A DNA stretch of 64,000 nt from NCBI GenBank assembly GCA_029557895.1, contig JAKQHT010000016.1, forward strand, positions 31,367-95,366. The letters run 5' to 3'. Positions 28,293 through 38,100 of this stretch are shown here, piece by piece. Numbering within the stretch: the first letter of the stretch is position 1; each line of letters begins with the position of its first letter. The notes below the pieces were generated by a model. The model was not told the DNA's origin. It searched no databases and saw only the letters and a program-made list of their open reading frames with translations. The stretch comes from Bacteroidota bacterium. GTDB lineage: Bacteria > Bacteroidota > Bacteroidia > Flavobacteriales > Flavobacteriaceae. The position numbers and the translations under genes were made by a program.

Positions 28293-29885
28293 TCACTTTT
28301 TTTTGACACGTTTCAAATCCAATAGATTGGTTGGATTGATGCCCAATCCACTTACGTTTTTCCGGGTAAACCGTATAACTTCGTCGTAAAACATTACTAC
28401 AACGGGTGTTTTTTTCATAACCAAAGAATCCATTTTTGAGTACAGTGTAGCCCTGTCTTCGGGATTGGTGACGGTGAATGCCTGTTCGTAGAGTGCGTCA
28501 AAAGTGTCGTCCTTAAAATGCGAATAATTGGGGCCGTTAGGTGCGAAATTTTTGCTGTAATATAAAGAAAGATAATTTTCGGCATCGGGGTAATCGGCTA
28601 TCCAGCTGGCCCTGAACATATCGAGTTTTCCGTTGGCTTTGGCATCTTTTAGCGTTGCGGCTGGGACAACATCCACTTTGACGTCGAGTCCGGTTTTTTG
28701 GATTTCACGTTGGATATATTCGCAAAAACTCAAATAGTTGCTGGTAGTGGTGATCGTGATTTGTGGATTTTTAATACCGGTTTCCTTTTTGAATTGTGCT
28801 ACAAGGTTTTTAGCGGTTTCTGGTTGGTATTCAAAACCATTGCTTTCGTTGTAGCCGGGTAATCCTTTGGGTATAAAACCACCTTTTGCCGGAATGCCAA
28901 CGCCGTTACGAAGGTAAATCATCATTTTACTTCTGTCAAAGCCATAGTTCACAGCTTTACGAATCATTTCAGATTGTATTTCAGGGACTTCAGAGTCCAA
29001 GTAAAAAGCTAAGTATTCGGTGTTGAGGTATGGCCCTCGAATCATGTTGACATCATTTTCATAATTGCTCCGTAACGCTCCGTCAGCTGTCAGGATTTCA
29101 TCTTTGTACGAGGCGTCCAATCCCGATACAAAATCAATATTGCCTTGTGCAAACTGCAAAAATTCGCTTTGTTTGTCGGGTAAAAAAGTTATTGCAATTG
29201 CTTCGAGGTAAGGTAGTGGCCCATTTTTTTCATCGCGTTCAAAATAATCGGGATTTCGTCTGAACACCAATTTTAAATTTTCTTCCCAGCGTTTTAGTTG
29301 AAATGGCCCCGTACCAATGGGATTAGAACGGAAATCAGACCCATAATGTGCCACGATTTCTTTAGGGACCACGCTGCAGTATTTCATGGTCAGCAATCCC
29401 AAAAACGCCGGAAATGGCTGTTTCAAAGTAATTTCAAAAACGGTATCGTTAACGGTTTTAAAGTGGTCAACTTTGCTCAACACCCAGCTTCCGGGCGATG
29501 CCACTTGTTTGTCTGACAAGCGGTTGAGGCTATATTCAAAATCTGATGCGGTGACTGTTCTGGTGGAATCGTTCCCAAAGAGTTGGTGTTTGTGAAACCA
29601 GACATCGTTCCGCAACGTGAACGAGTAGGTAAGGGCATCGTCTGAAATCGTCCAATGTTTTGCAATGGCAGGCTGCACGGTCATTTGCTCGTCCATTTGC
29701 ACCAAGCCATTGAAAAGTTGGTTGGTAGCCCAGATATCTGCCAAATCTTTGGAAAACGCCGGGTCTAAAGAACCGATGTTTTTATGCTCGTTATATCGGA
29801 AAACATCCGATTTATTGTCGACTTTTGGATTGCAGCCGAATAAAAAACAGGCAGTAATTAGGAACCATTTTAGTGAATTTATCAT
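28293..29885 (-). CDS. Peptide-type ABC transporter substrate-binding lipoprotein (SBP_bac_5)
   Basis: A 530-residue solute-binding protein of the DppA/OppA family, with a lipoprotein signal MINSLKWFLITACFLFGC ending in the acylated Cys. Family motifs: YNEHKNIGSLDPAFSKDLAD, AIAKHWTISDDALTYSFTLR, GTGPFQL and the C-terminal domain. Binds oligopeptides or similar solutes. No permease or ATPase gene lies next to it, so its partners must be encoded elsewhere. Gene end touches the PD40 gene end tail-to-tail. Confidence 0.9.
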   Translation of the reverse strand: MINSLKWFLITACFLFGCNPKVDNKSDVFRYNEHKNIGSLDPAFSKDLADIWATNQLFNGLVQMDEQMTVQPAIAKHWTISDDALTYSFTLRNDVWFHKHQLFGNDSTRTVTASDFEYSLNRLSDKQVASPGSWVLSKVDHFKTVNDTVFEITLKQPFPAFLGLLTMKYCSVVPKEIVAHYGSDFRSNPIGTGPFQLKRWEENLKLVFRRNPDYFERDEKNGPLPYLEAIAITFLPDKQSEFLQFAQGNIDFVSGLDASYKDEILTADGALRSNYENDVNMIRGPYLNTEYLAFYLDSEVPEIQSEMIRKAVNYGFDRSKMMIYLRNGVGIPAKGGFIPKGLPGYNESNGFEYQPETAKNLVAQFKKETGIKNPQITITTTSNYLSFCEYIQREIQKTGLDVKVDVVPAATLKDAKANGKLDMFRASWIADYPDAENYLSLYYSKNFAPNGPNYSHFKDDTFDALYEQAFTVTNPEDRATLYSKMDSLVMKKTPVVVMFYDEVIRFTRKNVSGLGINPTNLLDLKRVKKK

Positions 29886-29983
29886 AAAAGCAAAAATACG
29901 CTACAACCAAAACAAACATATAAAAAAAAGTAGTTTTTGCAACCATGATCATTGTGTAAATGCCCAAAACACTCTTTTTTTGT

Positions 29984-29991
29984 TACCTTTG
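29984..29991 (+). promoter_or_regulatory. -7 element TACCTTTG
   Basis: Matches TAnnTTTG, 18 bases before the ATG at 30009; it rules out the longer in-frame start at 29952. Confidence 0.6.
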
Positions 29992-30008
29992 CAGCCTTGT
30001 ACAAGACT

Positions 30009-31346
30009 ATGGTAATGAAAACCAAAAAAAAAGTCGCATTTTATACATTAGGTTGTAAGCTGAATTTTTCGGAAACCTCGACCATTGCCCGAAGTTTTGA
30101 AGCTGAAGGCTTTGATCGCGTTGATTTTGAAGATGTTGCCGATATTTATGTGATCAATACCTGTTCAGTAACAGATAATGCAGACAAGCAATTTAAGCAG
30201 ATTGTCAGAAAATCCCAAAACAGCAACCCCGATGCTTTTGTGGCGGCAATAGGTTGTTATGCCCAATTAAAACCCGAAGAACTGGCCGCTGTTGACGGTG
30301 TAGATTTGGTACTCGGCGCTACCGAAAAATTTAAAATCACCGATTATATCAACGACCTTTCAAAAAATGAATTTGGTGAAGTCCATTCCTGCGAAATAGA
30401 AGATGCCGATTTTTATGTGGGAAGTTATTCCATAGGCGACAGAACACGTGCGTTTTTGAAAGTACAGGATGGTTGCGATTACAAATGCACATATTGCACA
30501 ATTCCTTTGGCACGAGGCATTTCGCGAAGCGACACCATGGAAAATGTGCTTAAAAATGCCAGAGACATATCAGCACAAAACATTAAAGAAATCGTACTTA
30601 CCGGAGTGAATATCGGTGATTATGGTAAAGGCGAATTTGGCAACAAACGCCATGAACACACCTTTCTGGATTTGGTAAAAGAACTCGATAAGGTTGAAGG
30701 TATCGAGCGTTTGCGCATATCGTCCATTGAGCCCAATCTTCTTAAAAACGAAACCATCGAATTGGTATCGCAATCGCGCGCTTTTGTACCGCATTTTCAC
30801 ATTCCTTTGCAAAGTGGAAGCAATGACATTCTTAAAAAAATGAAACGTCGCTATATGAGCGAGTTGTATGTTGATAGGGTTGCAAAAATCAGAGAAGTAA
30901 TGCCGCATGCCTGTATAGGCGTGGATGTCATTGTCGGGTTTCCGGGTGAAACCGATGCCCATTTCCTGGAAACCTACAATTTTTTGAATGCGCTTGATAT
31001 TTCGTATCTTCACGTGTTTACCTATTCAGAAAGGGATAACACCGAAGCCGCCGCAATGGAAGGCGTTGTGCCGAAAAACATAAGGGCCAAACGCAGTAAA
31101 ATGCTTCGAGGTTTATCTGCAAAAAAACGTCGGGCGTTTTATGAAAGCCAGATAGGCGCCACTCGAACCGTTTTGTTTGAAGGCGAAAATAAAGAAGGCT
31201 ATATACACGGTTTTACCGAAAATTACGTGAAAGTAAAAACACCTTGGAATCCCGAACTCGTCAACACGCTCCATGAGGTAACCCTTACTAAAATTGATGA
31301 AGATGGTTTGGTACGGTTTGAATTTGTTAAGGAACTTGTTGGGTGA
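30009..31346 (+). CDS. mtaB: tRNA (N6-threonylcarbamoyladenosine-37) methylthiotransferase MtaB
   Basis: A 445-residue radical-SAM methylthiotransferase that adds a methylthio group to t6A37 of tRNA. Order of parts: UPF0004 domain beginning KVAFYTLGCKLNFSE with the cluster cysteines (TLGC, VINTCSVT, AAIGCYAQ), the radical-SAM motif DGCDYKCTYC (CxxxCxxC), and a C-terminal TRAM domain. The KLNFSE start and absence of MiaB-type features favour MtaB over MiaB or RimO. Start at 30009 is chosen because a -7 element covers the upstream part of the longer frame. Confidence 0.94.
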   Translation: MVMKTKKKVAFYTLGCKLNFSETSTIARSFEAEGFDRVDFEDVADIYVINTCSVTDNADKQFKQIVRKSQNSNPDAFVAAIGCYAQLKPEELAAVDGVDLVLGATEKFKITDYINDLSKNEFGEVHSCEIEDADFYVGSYSIGDRTRAFLKVQDGCDYKCTYCTIPLARGISRSDTMENVLKNARDISAQNIKEIVLTGVNIGDYGKGEFGNKRHEHTFLDLVKELDKVEGIERLRISSIEPNLLKNETIELVSQSRAFVPHFHIPLQSGSNDILKKMKRRYMSELYVDRVAKIREVMPHACIGVDVIVGFPGETDAHFLETYNFLNALDISYLHVFTYSERDNTEAAAMEGVVPKNIRAKRSKMLRGLSAKKRRAFYESQIGATRTVLFEGENKEGYIHGFTENYVKVKTPWNPELVNTLHEVTLTKIDEDGLVRFEFVKELVG

Positions 31347-31377
31347 GACGATTTAAAAGTTTCAAATAACAAGCGCC

Positions 31378-31423
31378 AATTTCCAGATTTTTACGGTTGC
31401 CATTTGGAGTTTAGGATTTGAAA
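31378..31423. repeat. Interspersed repeat, copy A
   Basis: This spacer sequence, containing TTTTTACGGTTGCCATTTGG and ending GAGTTTAGGATTTG, closely matches the reverse complement of 43779-43822, whose corresponding core reads TTTTTATGGTTACCAATTGG and ends AATTTAGGATTTC. Both are intergenic. Confidence 0.6.
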
Positions 31424-31449
31424 ATCGAATGTTATCTGAATTGTTGACA

Positions 31450-32814
31450 CTACGCTTCCGAATCCAAGCGTTTACTTTGTTGTTCTTTCAAATACAACCT
31501 GTTAAACACTTGGCAAGTTACCAAATCGCCCATAACGTTTACCGATGTGCGGAACATCCCTAGAAGCCTGTCAACACCAATAATCAAGGCTATAGCAGTA
31601 ACAGGAATCCCGATAGTTCCCAAAACAGAGCCTAATACGATAACGCCCGCACCCGGTGCCGAAGGTGTGCCAATGGAAGCCAAAATAGTGGTGATAATCA
31701 CAATCATAATGGTGGGCGTATCGAGTTCCAAACCGTAAACCTGCGCTAAAAACAAAGTGGCAATGGCTTGAAAAACAGCTGTTCCGTCCATATTTATCGA
31801 TACACCAACGGGAATGATAAACCTGCTTACCGACGGATTGATCCCCATTTTTTCCTCTGCCGTTTTAAGTGATAAGGGCATAACTGCCGCCGAGCTCCCC
31901 ATAGAAAATGCCAATAAAAGCACATCTCTGGCATCTGAAAAGAATTTTTTGAGATTGGCTTTGGCAAAAAACAAAAGAATCGAGCTATATACTGTTACGA
32001 CCAAAAGCAGTCCTAAAATAACCGTGATCATAAACATCGACAGTCCCATAATGGTTTCGATGCCCACTTTTGAAGTGACCTGGCACATCAACCCAAAAAC
32101 GGCAATAGGAGCGAGTTTCATTGCCCAACGTGTAATTGCCATGGTAATTTCCTGAACCGAAAACAGCACTTTCAACAGAGGAACTGCCGTATCTGACGGA
32201 ATATTGGCCAGAGAAACACCTATGATAATGGCAAAAATCACGATACTCAACATATCGCCCGAAACCAAAGCCTGCAACGGATTGGCAGGCAGAAGGCTTA
32301 CGATCACCTCGGGAATATACCCAAAACCGAGCTTTGCACTCGATTCTGAAACAGCCTGCGTATCCAAAGTCATGTCGGCAGTAATGAGGCTTGTGGCATC
32401 CATATAATTTCCGGGTTGAATGACGGTTGCCAGGATAACCGCCAAAATCAAAACCGTGGTTGTGGTCATTGCATAATACAGTAAAAGCCTTGGCCCGGAT
32501 TTTTTAAGATATTCTGTGTTGTTGCCGCCTGCAATACCTTGAATAATAGAACTAAACATCAATGGAATCATGATCATTTGCACAACTCTTATAAACAGGT
32601 TTCCGGGAAATGCTATCCAGTTGATTATCGATTCTAAAGTCTCTTTTCCTATCCATTTTGGTTCGGTGGCAAAATAAGCACCGAGCAAAATCCCTAACAA
32701 CATCGCAATCAAAACCCGTAGCCAAAGCTTTCTTTGGACAAGTTTCTGCAAATAGGTATAAAGGTCTTTTATGGGGAGTAATCTCTCGGAAGTATTTTGG
32801 TTCAGAAATTCCAT
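31450..32814 (-). CDS. Dicarboxylate/amino acid:cation symporter (DAACS family)
   Basis: A 454-residue membrane transporter of the GltP/DctA type that takes up C4-dicarboxylates, glutamate or aspartate with H+ or Na+. Seen: multiple N-terminal helices, FSMGSSAAVMPLSLKTAEE (serine-rich re-entrant loop 1), VGVSINMDGTAVFQ (NMDGT motif of TM7) and STASAPGAG-type loop 2, here GTPSAPGAGVIVLGS. Exact substrate not determinable. It is convergent with mtaB and monocistronic. Confidence 0.93.
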   Translation of the reverse strand: MEFLNQNTSERLLPIKDLYTYLQKLVQRKLWLRVLIAMLLGILLGAYFATEPKWIGKETLESIINWIAFPGNLFIRVVQMIMIPLMFSSIIQGIAGGNNTEYLKKSGPRLLLYYAMTTTTVLILAVILATVIQPGNYMDATSLITADMTLDTQAVSESSAKLGFGYIPEVIVSLLPANPLQALVSGDMLSIVIFAIIIGVSLANIPSDTAVPLLKVLFSVQEITMAITRWAMKLAPIAVFGLMCQVTSKVGIETIMGLSMFMITVILGLLLVVTVYSSILLFFAKANLKKFFSDARDVLLLAFSMGSSAAVMPLSLKTAEEKMGINPSVSRFIIPVGVSINMDGTAVFQAIATLFLAQVYGLELDTPTIMIVIITTILASIGTPSAPGAGVIVLGSVLGTIGIPVTAIALIIGVDRLLGMFRTSVNVMGDLVTCQVFNRLYLKEQQSKRLDSEA

Positions 32815-33286
32815 AAGTAATCAGTAATAAAAGTTTTGCAAAGGTACTTGTTTAGTTGTTGGGATTGAGCCCTTTTAATTTTTTTTGATCGAATTGAAAA
32901 AAAAACCTTTGACAGGTAGGCTTGTCCCGGATTTGAGCTTTTTTTTGATGCATGGTAGGGCTTTGGGGTAAAAAAAGTGGTATTTGGACAAAATGACCAT
33001 TTTGCAGCAAGTGAAAAAAGTTCAAATGAACGCATTAAAATAATGGACATAGTATTGAATATCACAAATATTAAGAGCCTGTTAAAAAATAAAATTAGAT
33101 AAATTTTAAACAGGCTCTAAACGTTTTTTCATAAGCCCGTAGCGCCTATGATACATTTGATACGGAATTTTTTGGAAATTTCCGTTGGGAAAACCTGTTT
33201 GTTGGCACAGCAAAAAAGAAGTACAGACCGAGCCGTAGATTTGTACTCATCTGTTCATGGTTAGCAAAAAACGTGGATGTGTTTTT
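32815..33286. other. Long intergenic region with an inverted repeat and a relic-like frame
   Basis: This 472-bp gap has no convincing gene. It contains the inverted repeat AGAGCCTGTT (33074-33083)/AACAGGCTCT (33109-33118), and on the minus strand a 46-codon open frame (33106-33246) without a start codon whose last residues, KRLEPV, are written by the repeat arm. This may be a scar of a mobile element. The rest is AT-rich and featureless. Confidence 0.4.
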
Positions 33287-33583
33287 TTAAATTCTGATTC
33301 CTACCGGAAGCATATTTTTGTACTTTCGGTTTTTTCTCATGAATCTCGCAATCTGGGGACTTGTAGGTACTACACTGATGTTACGTTCCGAGATGTTTTC
33401 AAAAACCAGCTTTAAAAAATCATCTTCAAAGGAGTCGCAATGAAGGCATTCGGGAATAATCAGTTTGGTCAAAAAAATCTTCCTGTCTTGAAGTGAGTAC
33501 TCGATTTTTGCAAGTTCGTCATCAATTTTGAGTTCAAATTGGCGCAAAAAACCATTGTCAATAAGTTCAACAGCATCGTCCAT
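33287..33583 (-). CDS. Small GNAT-like acetyltransferase (YjdJ type)
   Basis: A 98-residue protein whose order of motifs (FLRQFELKIDDELAKIEYSL, then IFLTKLIIP, and SVVPTSPQIARFMRKN followed by RKYKNML) matches the short YjdJ-like GNAT family, in which the YxxxxHPxYxxLV-like end binds acetyl-CoA. The acetyl-CoA loop itself (usually RGxGxA) is not obvious, so enzymatic activity is uncertain. Isolated minus-strand gene, divergent from an alpha/beta hydrolase. Confidence 0.6.
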   Translation of the reverse strand: MDDAVELIDNGFLRQFELKIDDELAKIEYSLQDRKIFLTKLIIPECLHCDSFEDDFLKLVFENISERNISVVPTSPQIARFMRKNRKYKNMLPVGIRI

Positions 33584-33760
33584 GTCCTTAAATTTTTAAT
33601 TCAATGTTTGGAAAGTCAAGTCTATAATTTTATATAGCTTTGCAAATGCAAATTTAGTAAAAAAACAGAAACATTTTGGACTGTGGACATTAAAAGTTTC
33701 AACAGACTGCAAAAAATTGCGGGGATTTATAAATCATTTTCAGTTTAGTGTTTATAAGAA

Positions 33761-34429
33761 ATGCAAAATGAGCGCATACACATATATATGATGCCCGGTA
33801 TGGCGGCCAACCCGACCATTTTTGAACGTATCAGGCTTCCCAAAGACCAATTTGAAATCCATTGGTTGGAGTGGATGATTCCCGAAACAGGTGAGAGCTT
33901 ACAAGACTACGCCAAACGCATGGCCGCAAAGATAGAACACAAGGATCCGGTGTTGCTTGGGGTTTCGTTTGGGGGTGTTTTGGTACAAGAAATGAGTAAG
34001 TTGATAAAGGTCAGAAAATTGATTGTCGTGTCGAGCGTCAAAAGCAAGTACGAACTGCCCAAGCGTATGCGGATAACACGATTTCTAAAGGCTTATAAGT
34101 TTATACCCACACAATTGCTCTCTAATTTGGATTCACTGAAAAAGTACGCTTTCAATGATGCCATTTTGAAGCGTATCGAGCTGTACAAAACCTATTTGAT
34201 GGTCAATGACAAGCGTTATCTCGATTGGGCAATCAAAGAAATGGTCTGTTGGGACCAGGAACAACCCATACCCGGGACCATTTACATCCACGGCGACCAA
34301 GATGCCGTTTTTCCCTACTCATGCGGTGGAGGTGCTATAGTTATCAAAGGGGGCACCCATGTCATGATTATTATAAAAAGCCATTGGTTCAACGAAAACC
34401 TACCAAAATTGATCTTGGGCCAAAACTGA
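33761..34429 (+). CDS. Alpha/beta hydrolase
   Basis: A 222-residue alpha/beta-hydrolase-fold protein. The nucleophile elbow is GVSFGG with the Ser at about residue 69, preceded by DPVLLG; a likely Asp lies in HGDQDAVFP and the catalytic His in GGTHVMII. The N-terminal PGMAANPTIFERIRLP resembles esterase-like members. Substrate unknown. Monocistronic, with 177 bp upstream. Confidence 0.8.
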   Translation: MQNERIHIYMMPGMAANPTIFERIRLPKDQFEIHWLEWMIPETGESLQDYAKRMAAKIEHKDPVLLGVSFGGVLVQEMSKLIKVRKLIVVSSVKSKYELPKRMRITRFLKAYKFIPTQLLSNLDSLKKYAFNDAILKRIELYKTYLMVNDKRYLDWAIKEMVCWDQEQPIPGTIYIHGDQDAVFPYSCGGGAIVIKGGTHVMIIIKSHWFNENLPKLILGQN

Positions 34430-34644
34430 AAATCGATATGTGATTTTTCTTGATTTCATAGGACAAGACAAGCACCATAATCAATGGGCACATATAGAGG
34501 TGTGTTTTGTTAAAACGGTCAAAAAATACACTGTTTTTGTATTTCAATATCTGTACATTTATCGGAAAACCCGCAACGTTAAACAAATCAATGATTTGAT
34601 TGTTTTTGTCGTTTACTAATCATAATTTTACAAAAAATTCGATC

Positions 34645-35580
34645 ATGGGATATATAAAGAATATTTTGGCTGCAATAGGAATGGTTTCATTATCAGTGTT
34701 CTTCATCTTTGCAACACAGAAGGGGCCATCAGACGACACATCGGTCGTATTGGAAGAAAATCGTGCGAACGATTATAATGTTTATGCGCTTGCCATGCCG
34801 GAGAACCTCAATTTTGCTGGGGAAGAAATGCCGCTGTCAGACCCGGACGTTTATGAACGCATGGATAGGGAGCTTCTGGTAAACACCTACTGGCAATCTA
34901 ATGGTTTGCTTATGTTCAAGCGTGCGCAAAAGTATTTTCCGATTATCGAGCCCATTTTGAAAAAATATGGTGTTCCGGACGATTTCAAATATCTTGCTGT
35001 GATAGAAAGCGGTCTGACTAATGCGGTGTCACCGGCAGGAGCAAGGGGCGTATGGCAGATTATGGCCGCGACCGCAAGAGAAAATGGCCTTGAGGTCAAT
35101 GACAATGTGGACGAACGTTACCATCTGGAAAAAGCTACAGAGGTTGCCTGTAAATATTTGAACAAATCCAAAGCACAGTTTGGATCTTGGACATTGGCTG
35201 CAGCGGCATACAATGCCGGTAATGCAGGTATATCCAATAGGATGAAAGAGCAAGGAGGGAACAATTTTTACGACCTTTTGTTAGGTGAGGAGACTGGGCG
35301 GTACATCTTTAGGATTGTGGCTTTAAAAGAAATTATGAACAATCCCAAAAAGTATGGTTTCAACTTTGACAAATCTGATCTGTACAAGGGCATCCCCACC
35401 CGTAAGGTAACGATTGATGGGCCTGTTGCCGATTTTGTTGCTTTTGCCAAAGATCACGGTATCAATTATAAAATACTGAAGTTGCACAACCCATGGCTGC
35501 GCGAAACCAGGCTCAATAACAAGACAGGAAAACAATACATTATAGATATTCCCGAAGCGGGCTATTATCCCGGTCGCTGA
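34645..35580 (+). CDS. Lytic transglycosylase (MltD-like, SLT domain)
   Basis: A 311-residue periplasmic murein hydrolase that cuts glycan strands with anhydro-sugar formation. ATG at 34645 gives the N-terminal membrane/signal segment NILAAIGMVSLSVFFIFAT. The SLT domain shows LAVIESGLTNAVSPAGARGV (catalytic Glu in VIESG), WQIMAATARENGL, and the closing LAAAAYNAGNAGIS. No LysM repeats are seen at the C-terminus. Earlier in-frame ATG at 34600 rejected because it precedes the signal segment. Confidence 0.9.
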   Translation: MGYIKNILAAIGMVSLSVFFIFATQKGPSDDTSVVLEENRANDYNVYALAMPENLNFAGEEMPLSDPDVYERMDRELLVNTYWQSNGLLMFKRAQKYFPIIEPILKKYGVPDDFKYLAVIESGLTNAVSPAGARGVWQIMAATARENGLEVNDNVDERYHLEKATEVACKYLNKSKAQFGSWTLAAAAYNAGNAGISNRMKEQGGNNFYDLLLGEETGRYIFRIVALKEIMNNPKKYGFNFDKSDLYKGIPTRKVTIDGPVADFVAFAKDHGINYKILKLHNPWLRETRLNNKTGKQYIIDIPEAGYYPGR

Positions 35581-35625
35581 TGGTCAGGTTTTATGGTTTA
35601 ATGGTTGACGTTAGAGCAATACGGG

Positions 35626-36321
35626 TCATTGTCCCCTAAATACTTGCTCTCTTTCTGTGCGGTGCATTTCGTTTTCCAAAAGTAACTGCGTGATATCGCT
35701 GTACAATCCTTCGTAAAATGCTTTTTTTGTGTCTCTTTTGATGTTTTTCAAATAAAACTTCCTGTCAATGTTGGTGAGTTCCTTGTTTTCGGTAATGTAG
35801 AACGAAGCGGGAGTACCAAAAGCATTTTTGAGGCTCGACAGAGTGAGGTTCAGTTTGTTGTCTCTTTCGTTGACATAGACCACGTCCACATTTCTGTTAT
35901 AACCTTTTGAGGCTTTTTTGGCAGACCCTCTACGATCCCAAAAAAGTACGATGGTTTTCAGTTTGCCCTTGTACTTGTTTGCCATTTCGTTTATGGCCTT
36001 GATTTCTTCTCTATGGGTAATGAAGCACGATTGCTTTGTGATCAGTAAGATGGGCACATCTATTTTGTCGGTTTGCAGATAACCGCCGGAAATTCTTTTG
36101 AACTGAAGGTCAGAAACAATGGTGCCTTTCAGGTAATTGTCCTTAAAAGCGTTAAAAATCGTGTCGACATTGTCGTGGTTGTTGTTTTTGAGCGCGAGGT
36201 CACATTGGATGTTAAAGGTTTTTAAATGCCGCAATATGGCATCTTCAAAAAAGACCTTTTCTTTCTGCGGAAATGCATTGAGTGAGAGTGCAACAATAAT
36301 TAATGTAAACAGATGCTTCAT
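35626..36321 (-). CDS. Exported thioredoxin-fold-like protein, single Cys
   Basis: A 231-residue protein with a signal peptide (MKHLFTLIIVALSLNAFPQ). The middle (VPILLITKQSCFITHREEIK, TIVLFWDRRGSAKKASKGYN, PASFYITENKELTNIDRKFY) has the strand-helix pattern of thioredoxin-like TlpA-type proteins, but there is only one Cys where CxxC would be, so redox chemistry is doubtful. Function unknown. Convergent with the transglycosylase gene. Confidence 0.6.
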   Translation of the reverse strand: MKHLFTLIIVALSLNAFPQKEKVFFEDAILRHLKTFNIQCDLALKNNNHDNVDTIFNAFKDNYLKGTIVSDLQFKRISGGYLQTDKIDVPILLITKQSCFITHREEIKAINEMANKYKGKLKTIVLFWDRRGSAKKASKGYNRNVDVVYVNERDNKLNLTLSSLKNAFGTPASFYITENKELTNIDRKFYLKNIKRDTKKAFYEGLYSDITQLLLENEMHRTEREQVFRGQ

Positions 36322-36506
36322 GTTTACCTATTTATTAGTTTGATTACAAATGTATTGTAATTTTTGGCAACAAAAGCATTTCCCTGTGTATTTTCGTTCA
36401 GGCGAAATTACATGTAAGAAAATAAATACAAATTTTCAATTAATTGGTTAAGATGTTAGATTTGTATTACAGAAGTAAACCAGAAAACAGAGAAAAAATT
36501 TGGTGG

Positions 36507-37070
36507 TTAGCGTCTTCGCATTTGTCGATGGCCACCGTAGTGTTGATTCGGTATTTGGGCTTTTTTCATGTTTTCCTTCATCATTTTTATCTGGTCAGCG
36601 AGTATTTTTCTTTTGTCAAGTTTTTCTGCTTCACCAATCAGTATTTTGGCTTCTTGGGGGCGTCGTTTGCTAAAGGCAATTCCTGCCAGATTCAATTTGG
36701 CCATAGCCATGTCGTGATCCATGGACAATCCAAGGGAAACAGCTTTCTTGAAGTATTTCTCTGCTTCGTTCATATTGGTCTGTGAAACCATGATGCCGTG
36801 TAAGAAATTGTAATAGCCTTGTTGCTTTTTGACCAATGCCGTTGTCGGGTTCTTTATCATCCCAAGCCATTTTTTTGCTCCCTCAAAATCTTGTTTGCGC
36901 AGTTTTAAGAATGCAAGGAGAATAAATTCGTTCTTAAAGTAAAGAAATATGAAAACCAGGGACAGCAACAACCACATGATGCCTGCCCCGATGTATCCTT
37001 CGGTAAATTCATAAATGGCATAGGCGATGATGATGGCCGCAATGATGAGCTTGAAGATTTTATTGTACAT
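36507..37070 (-). CDS. Membrane protein with TPR-like helical repeats
   Basis: A 187-residue protein with two N-terminal membrane helices (about 5-50) and a soluble C-terminal part of repeated helices (KKWLGMIKNPTTALVKKQQG, then NEAEKYFKKAVSLGLSMDHD and RRPQEAKILIGEAEKLD) that looks like tetratricopeptide repeats. Ends in a basic HRQMRRR tail. It starts 1 base from the stop of the DUF6263 gene, so the two are cotranscribed. Role unknown; scaffold function is typical of such repeats. Confidence 0.65.
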   Translation of the reverse strand: MYNKIFKLIIAAIIIAYAIYEFTEGYIGAGIMWLLLSLVFIFLYFKNEFILLAFLKLRKQDFEGAKKWLGMIKNPTTALVKKQQGYYNFLHGIMVSQTNMNEAEKYFKKAVSLGLSMDHDMAMAKLNLAGIAFSKRRPQEAKILIGEAEKLDKRKILADQIKMMKENMKKAQIPNQHYGGHRQMRRR

Positions 37071-37071
37071 T

Positions 37072-37947
37072 TTATATGATGATTTTATAAATAATGGTTG
37101 ATTTGATATGGGTAGGAATGGTTTGGTTTTGTTTGATAAAAAAGGTGTCGCCCGTATTTTCGCCGGTCACTTCGATTTCGATAAAAAGCCCCGTCTTTGG
37201 GTTGGCAGTAATTGTCGTGTTCTGATTGCCTTTCAGGGTCATGGCGATGTTTTCGTCTATGTTTGACATGGTGGTGGAAGCCGTGCCGGATATTTGGAAG
37301 GCCGTATCGGTAATATTGTCAAGTTTCCAGTGGTTTTCTGCTGAAAGATTGCCGTTAAAGTTGTTGCGCCATTCACTGCCAACATTGACCGGTGTTGTTG
37401 GATAAAAATGGGTCATTTGTTCAAAACTTTCTGACAGGGCCTGACTCCCAAATTGTTTTTCCATTTCGCCCTTTGAAGCAGCGATAATATTTGGGTCATG
37501 GATACCGGCATATTCAAACATCGATGTGACCAAGTTTTCCCCGCCCGTGACCGATAGGATTTTTCCGTTTCTGCCCATGGTGATGCTTACGGGAACATCC
37601 AGTAGCCCTTTAAAAAGCATGCTCCCCGTGTCGGAAGAATCTTCAGAAACGGTGTCCATATTGGAAAGTTCACCAAGTGTTGGCGAGCTCATGACCATTT
37701 TCAGCCGTTTAAAGACCATGGACAAGGTGTAATCTGATGGTGAGGCAGCAACCACTTCAAAACGCATTTCGCCAGTGAGGTTGTTTTCTATGATTTGTTC
37801 GACACCCCCGATTTCCTGCGCAATGTGCTGATATGCCAGTTGCCTAACGGTAAATGTGTCGCCAACGGTCAGGTTGTATTCAAGAGTTTTTTGTGAGAAA
37901 CAATGTATGGAAACAAAGCAAAAAAGGCCTAAAAAAATTGGTTTCAT
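37072..37947 (-). CDS. Exported DUF6263-like protein
   Basis: A 291-residue protein with signal peptide MKPIFLGLFCFVSIHCFSQ (start at 37947; the longer frame has an unlikely N-terminus). The body has SLTNMDTVSEDSS-type low-complexity, then MGRNGKILSVTGGENLV, and a C-terminal TITANPKTGLFIEIEVTGEN with repeated beta strands, matching the DUF6263 pattern. No function known. Paired with the TPR-like membrane protein that follows by 1 base. Confidence 0.7.
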   Translation of the reverse strand: MKPIFLGLFCFVSIHCFSQKTLEYNLTVGDTFTVRQLAYQHIAQEIGGVEQIIENNLTGEMRFEVVAASPSDYTLSMVFKRLKMVMSSPTLGELSNMDTVSEDSSDTGSMLFKGLLDVPVSITMGRNGKILSVTGGENLVTSMFEYAGIHDPNIIAASKGEMEKQFGSQALSESFEQMTHFYPTTPVNVGSEWRNNFNGNLSAENHWKLDNITDTAFQISGTASTTMSNIDENIAMTLKGNQNTTITANPKTGLFIEIEVTGENTGDTFFIKQNQTIPTHIKSTIIYKIII

Positions 37948-38100
37948 GGTTGCGTGATGATAGTGTGCTGCAAAGAAACTAATTTTTTTCAAAGTGTGCC
38001 CAATATTTCGTTTATTTCAAGGTATAGAATTGGCGGAACGGCGCATGGGATTAGGCGATTTCACAATCGAAAAAAAATCTTTTAAATATTTTTAAATAGG

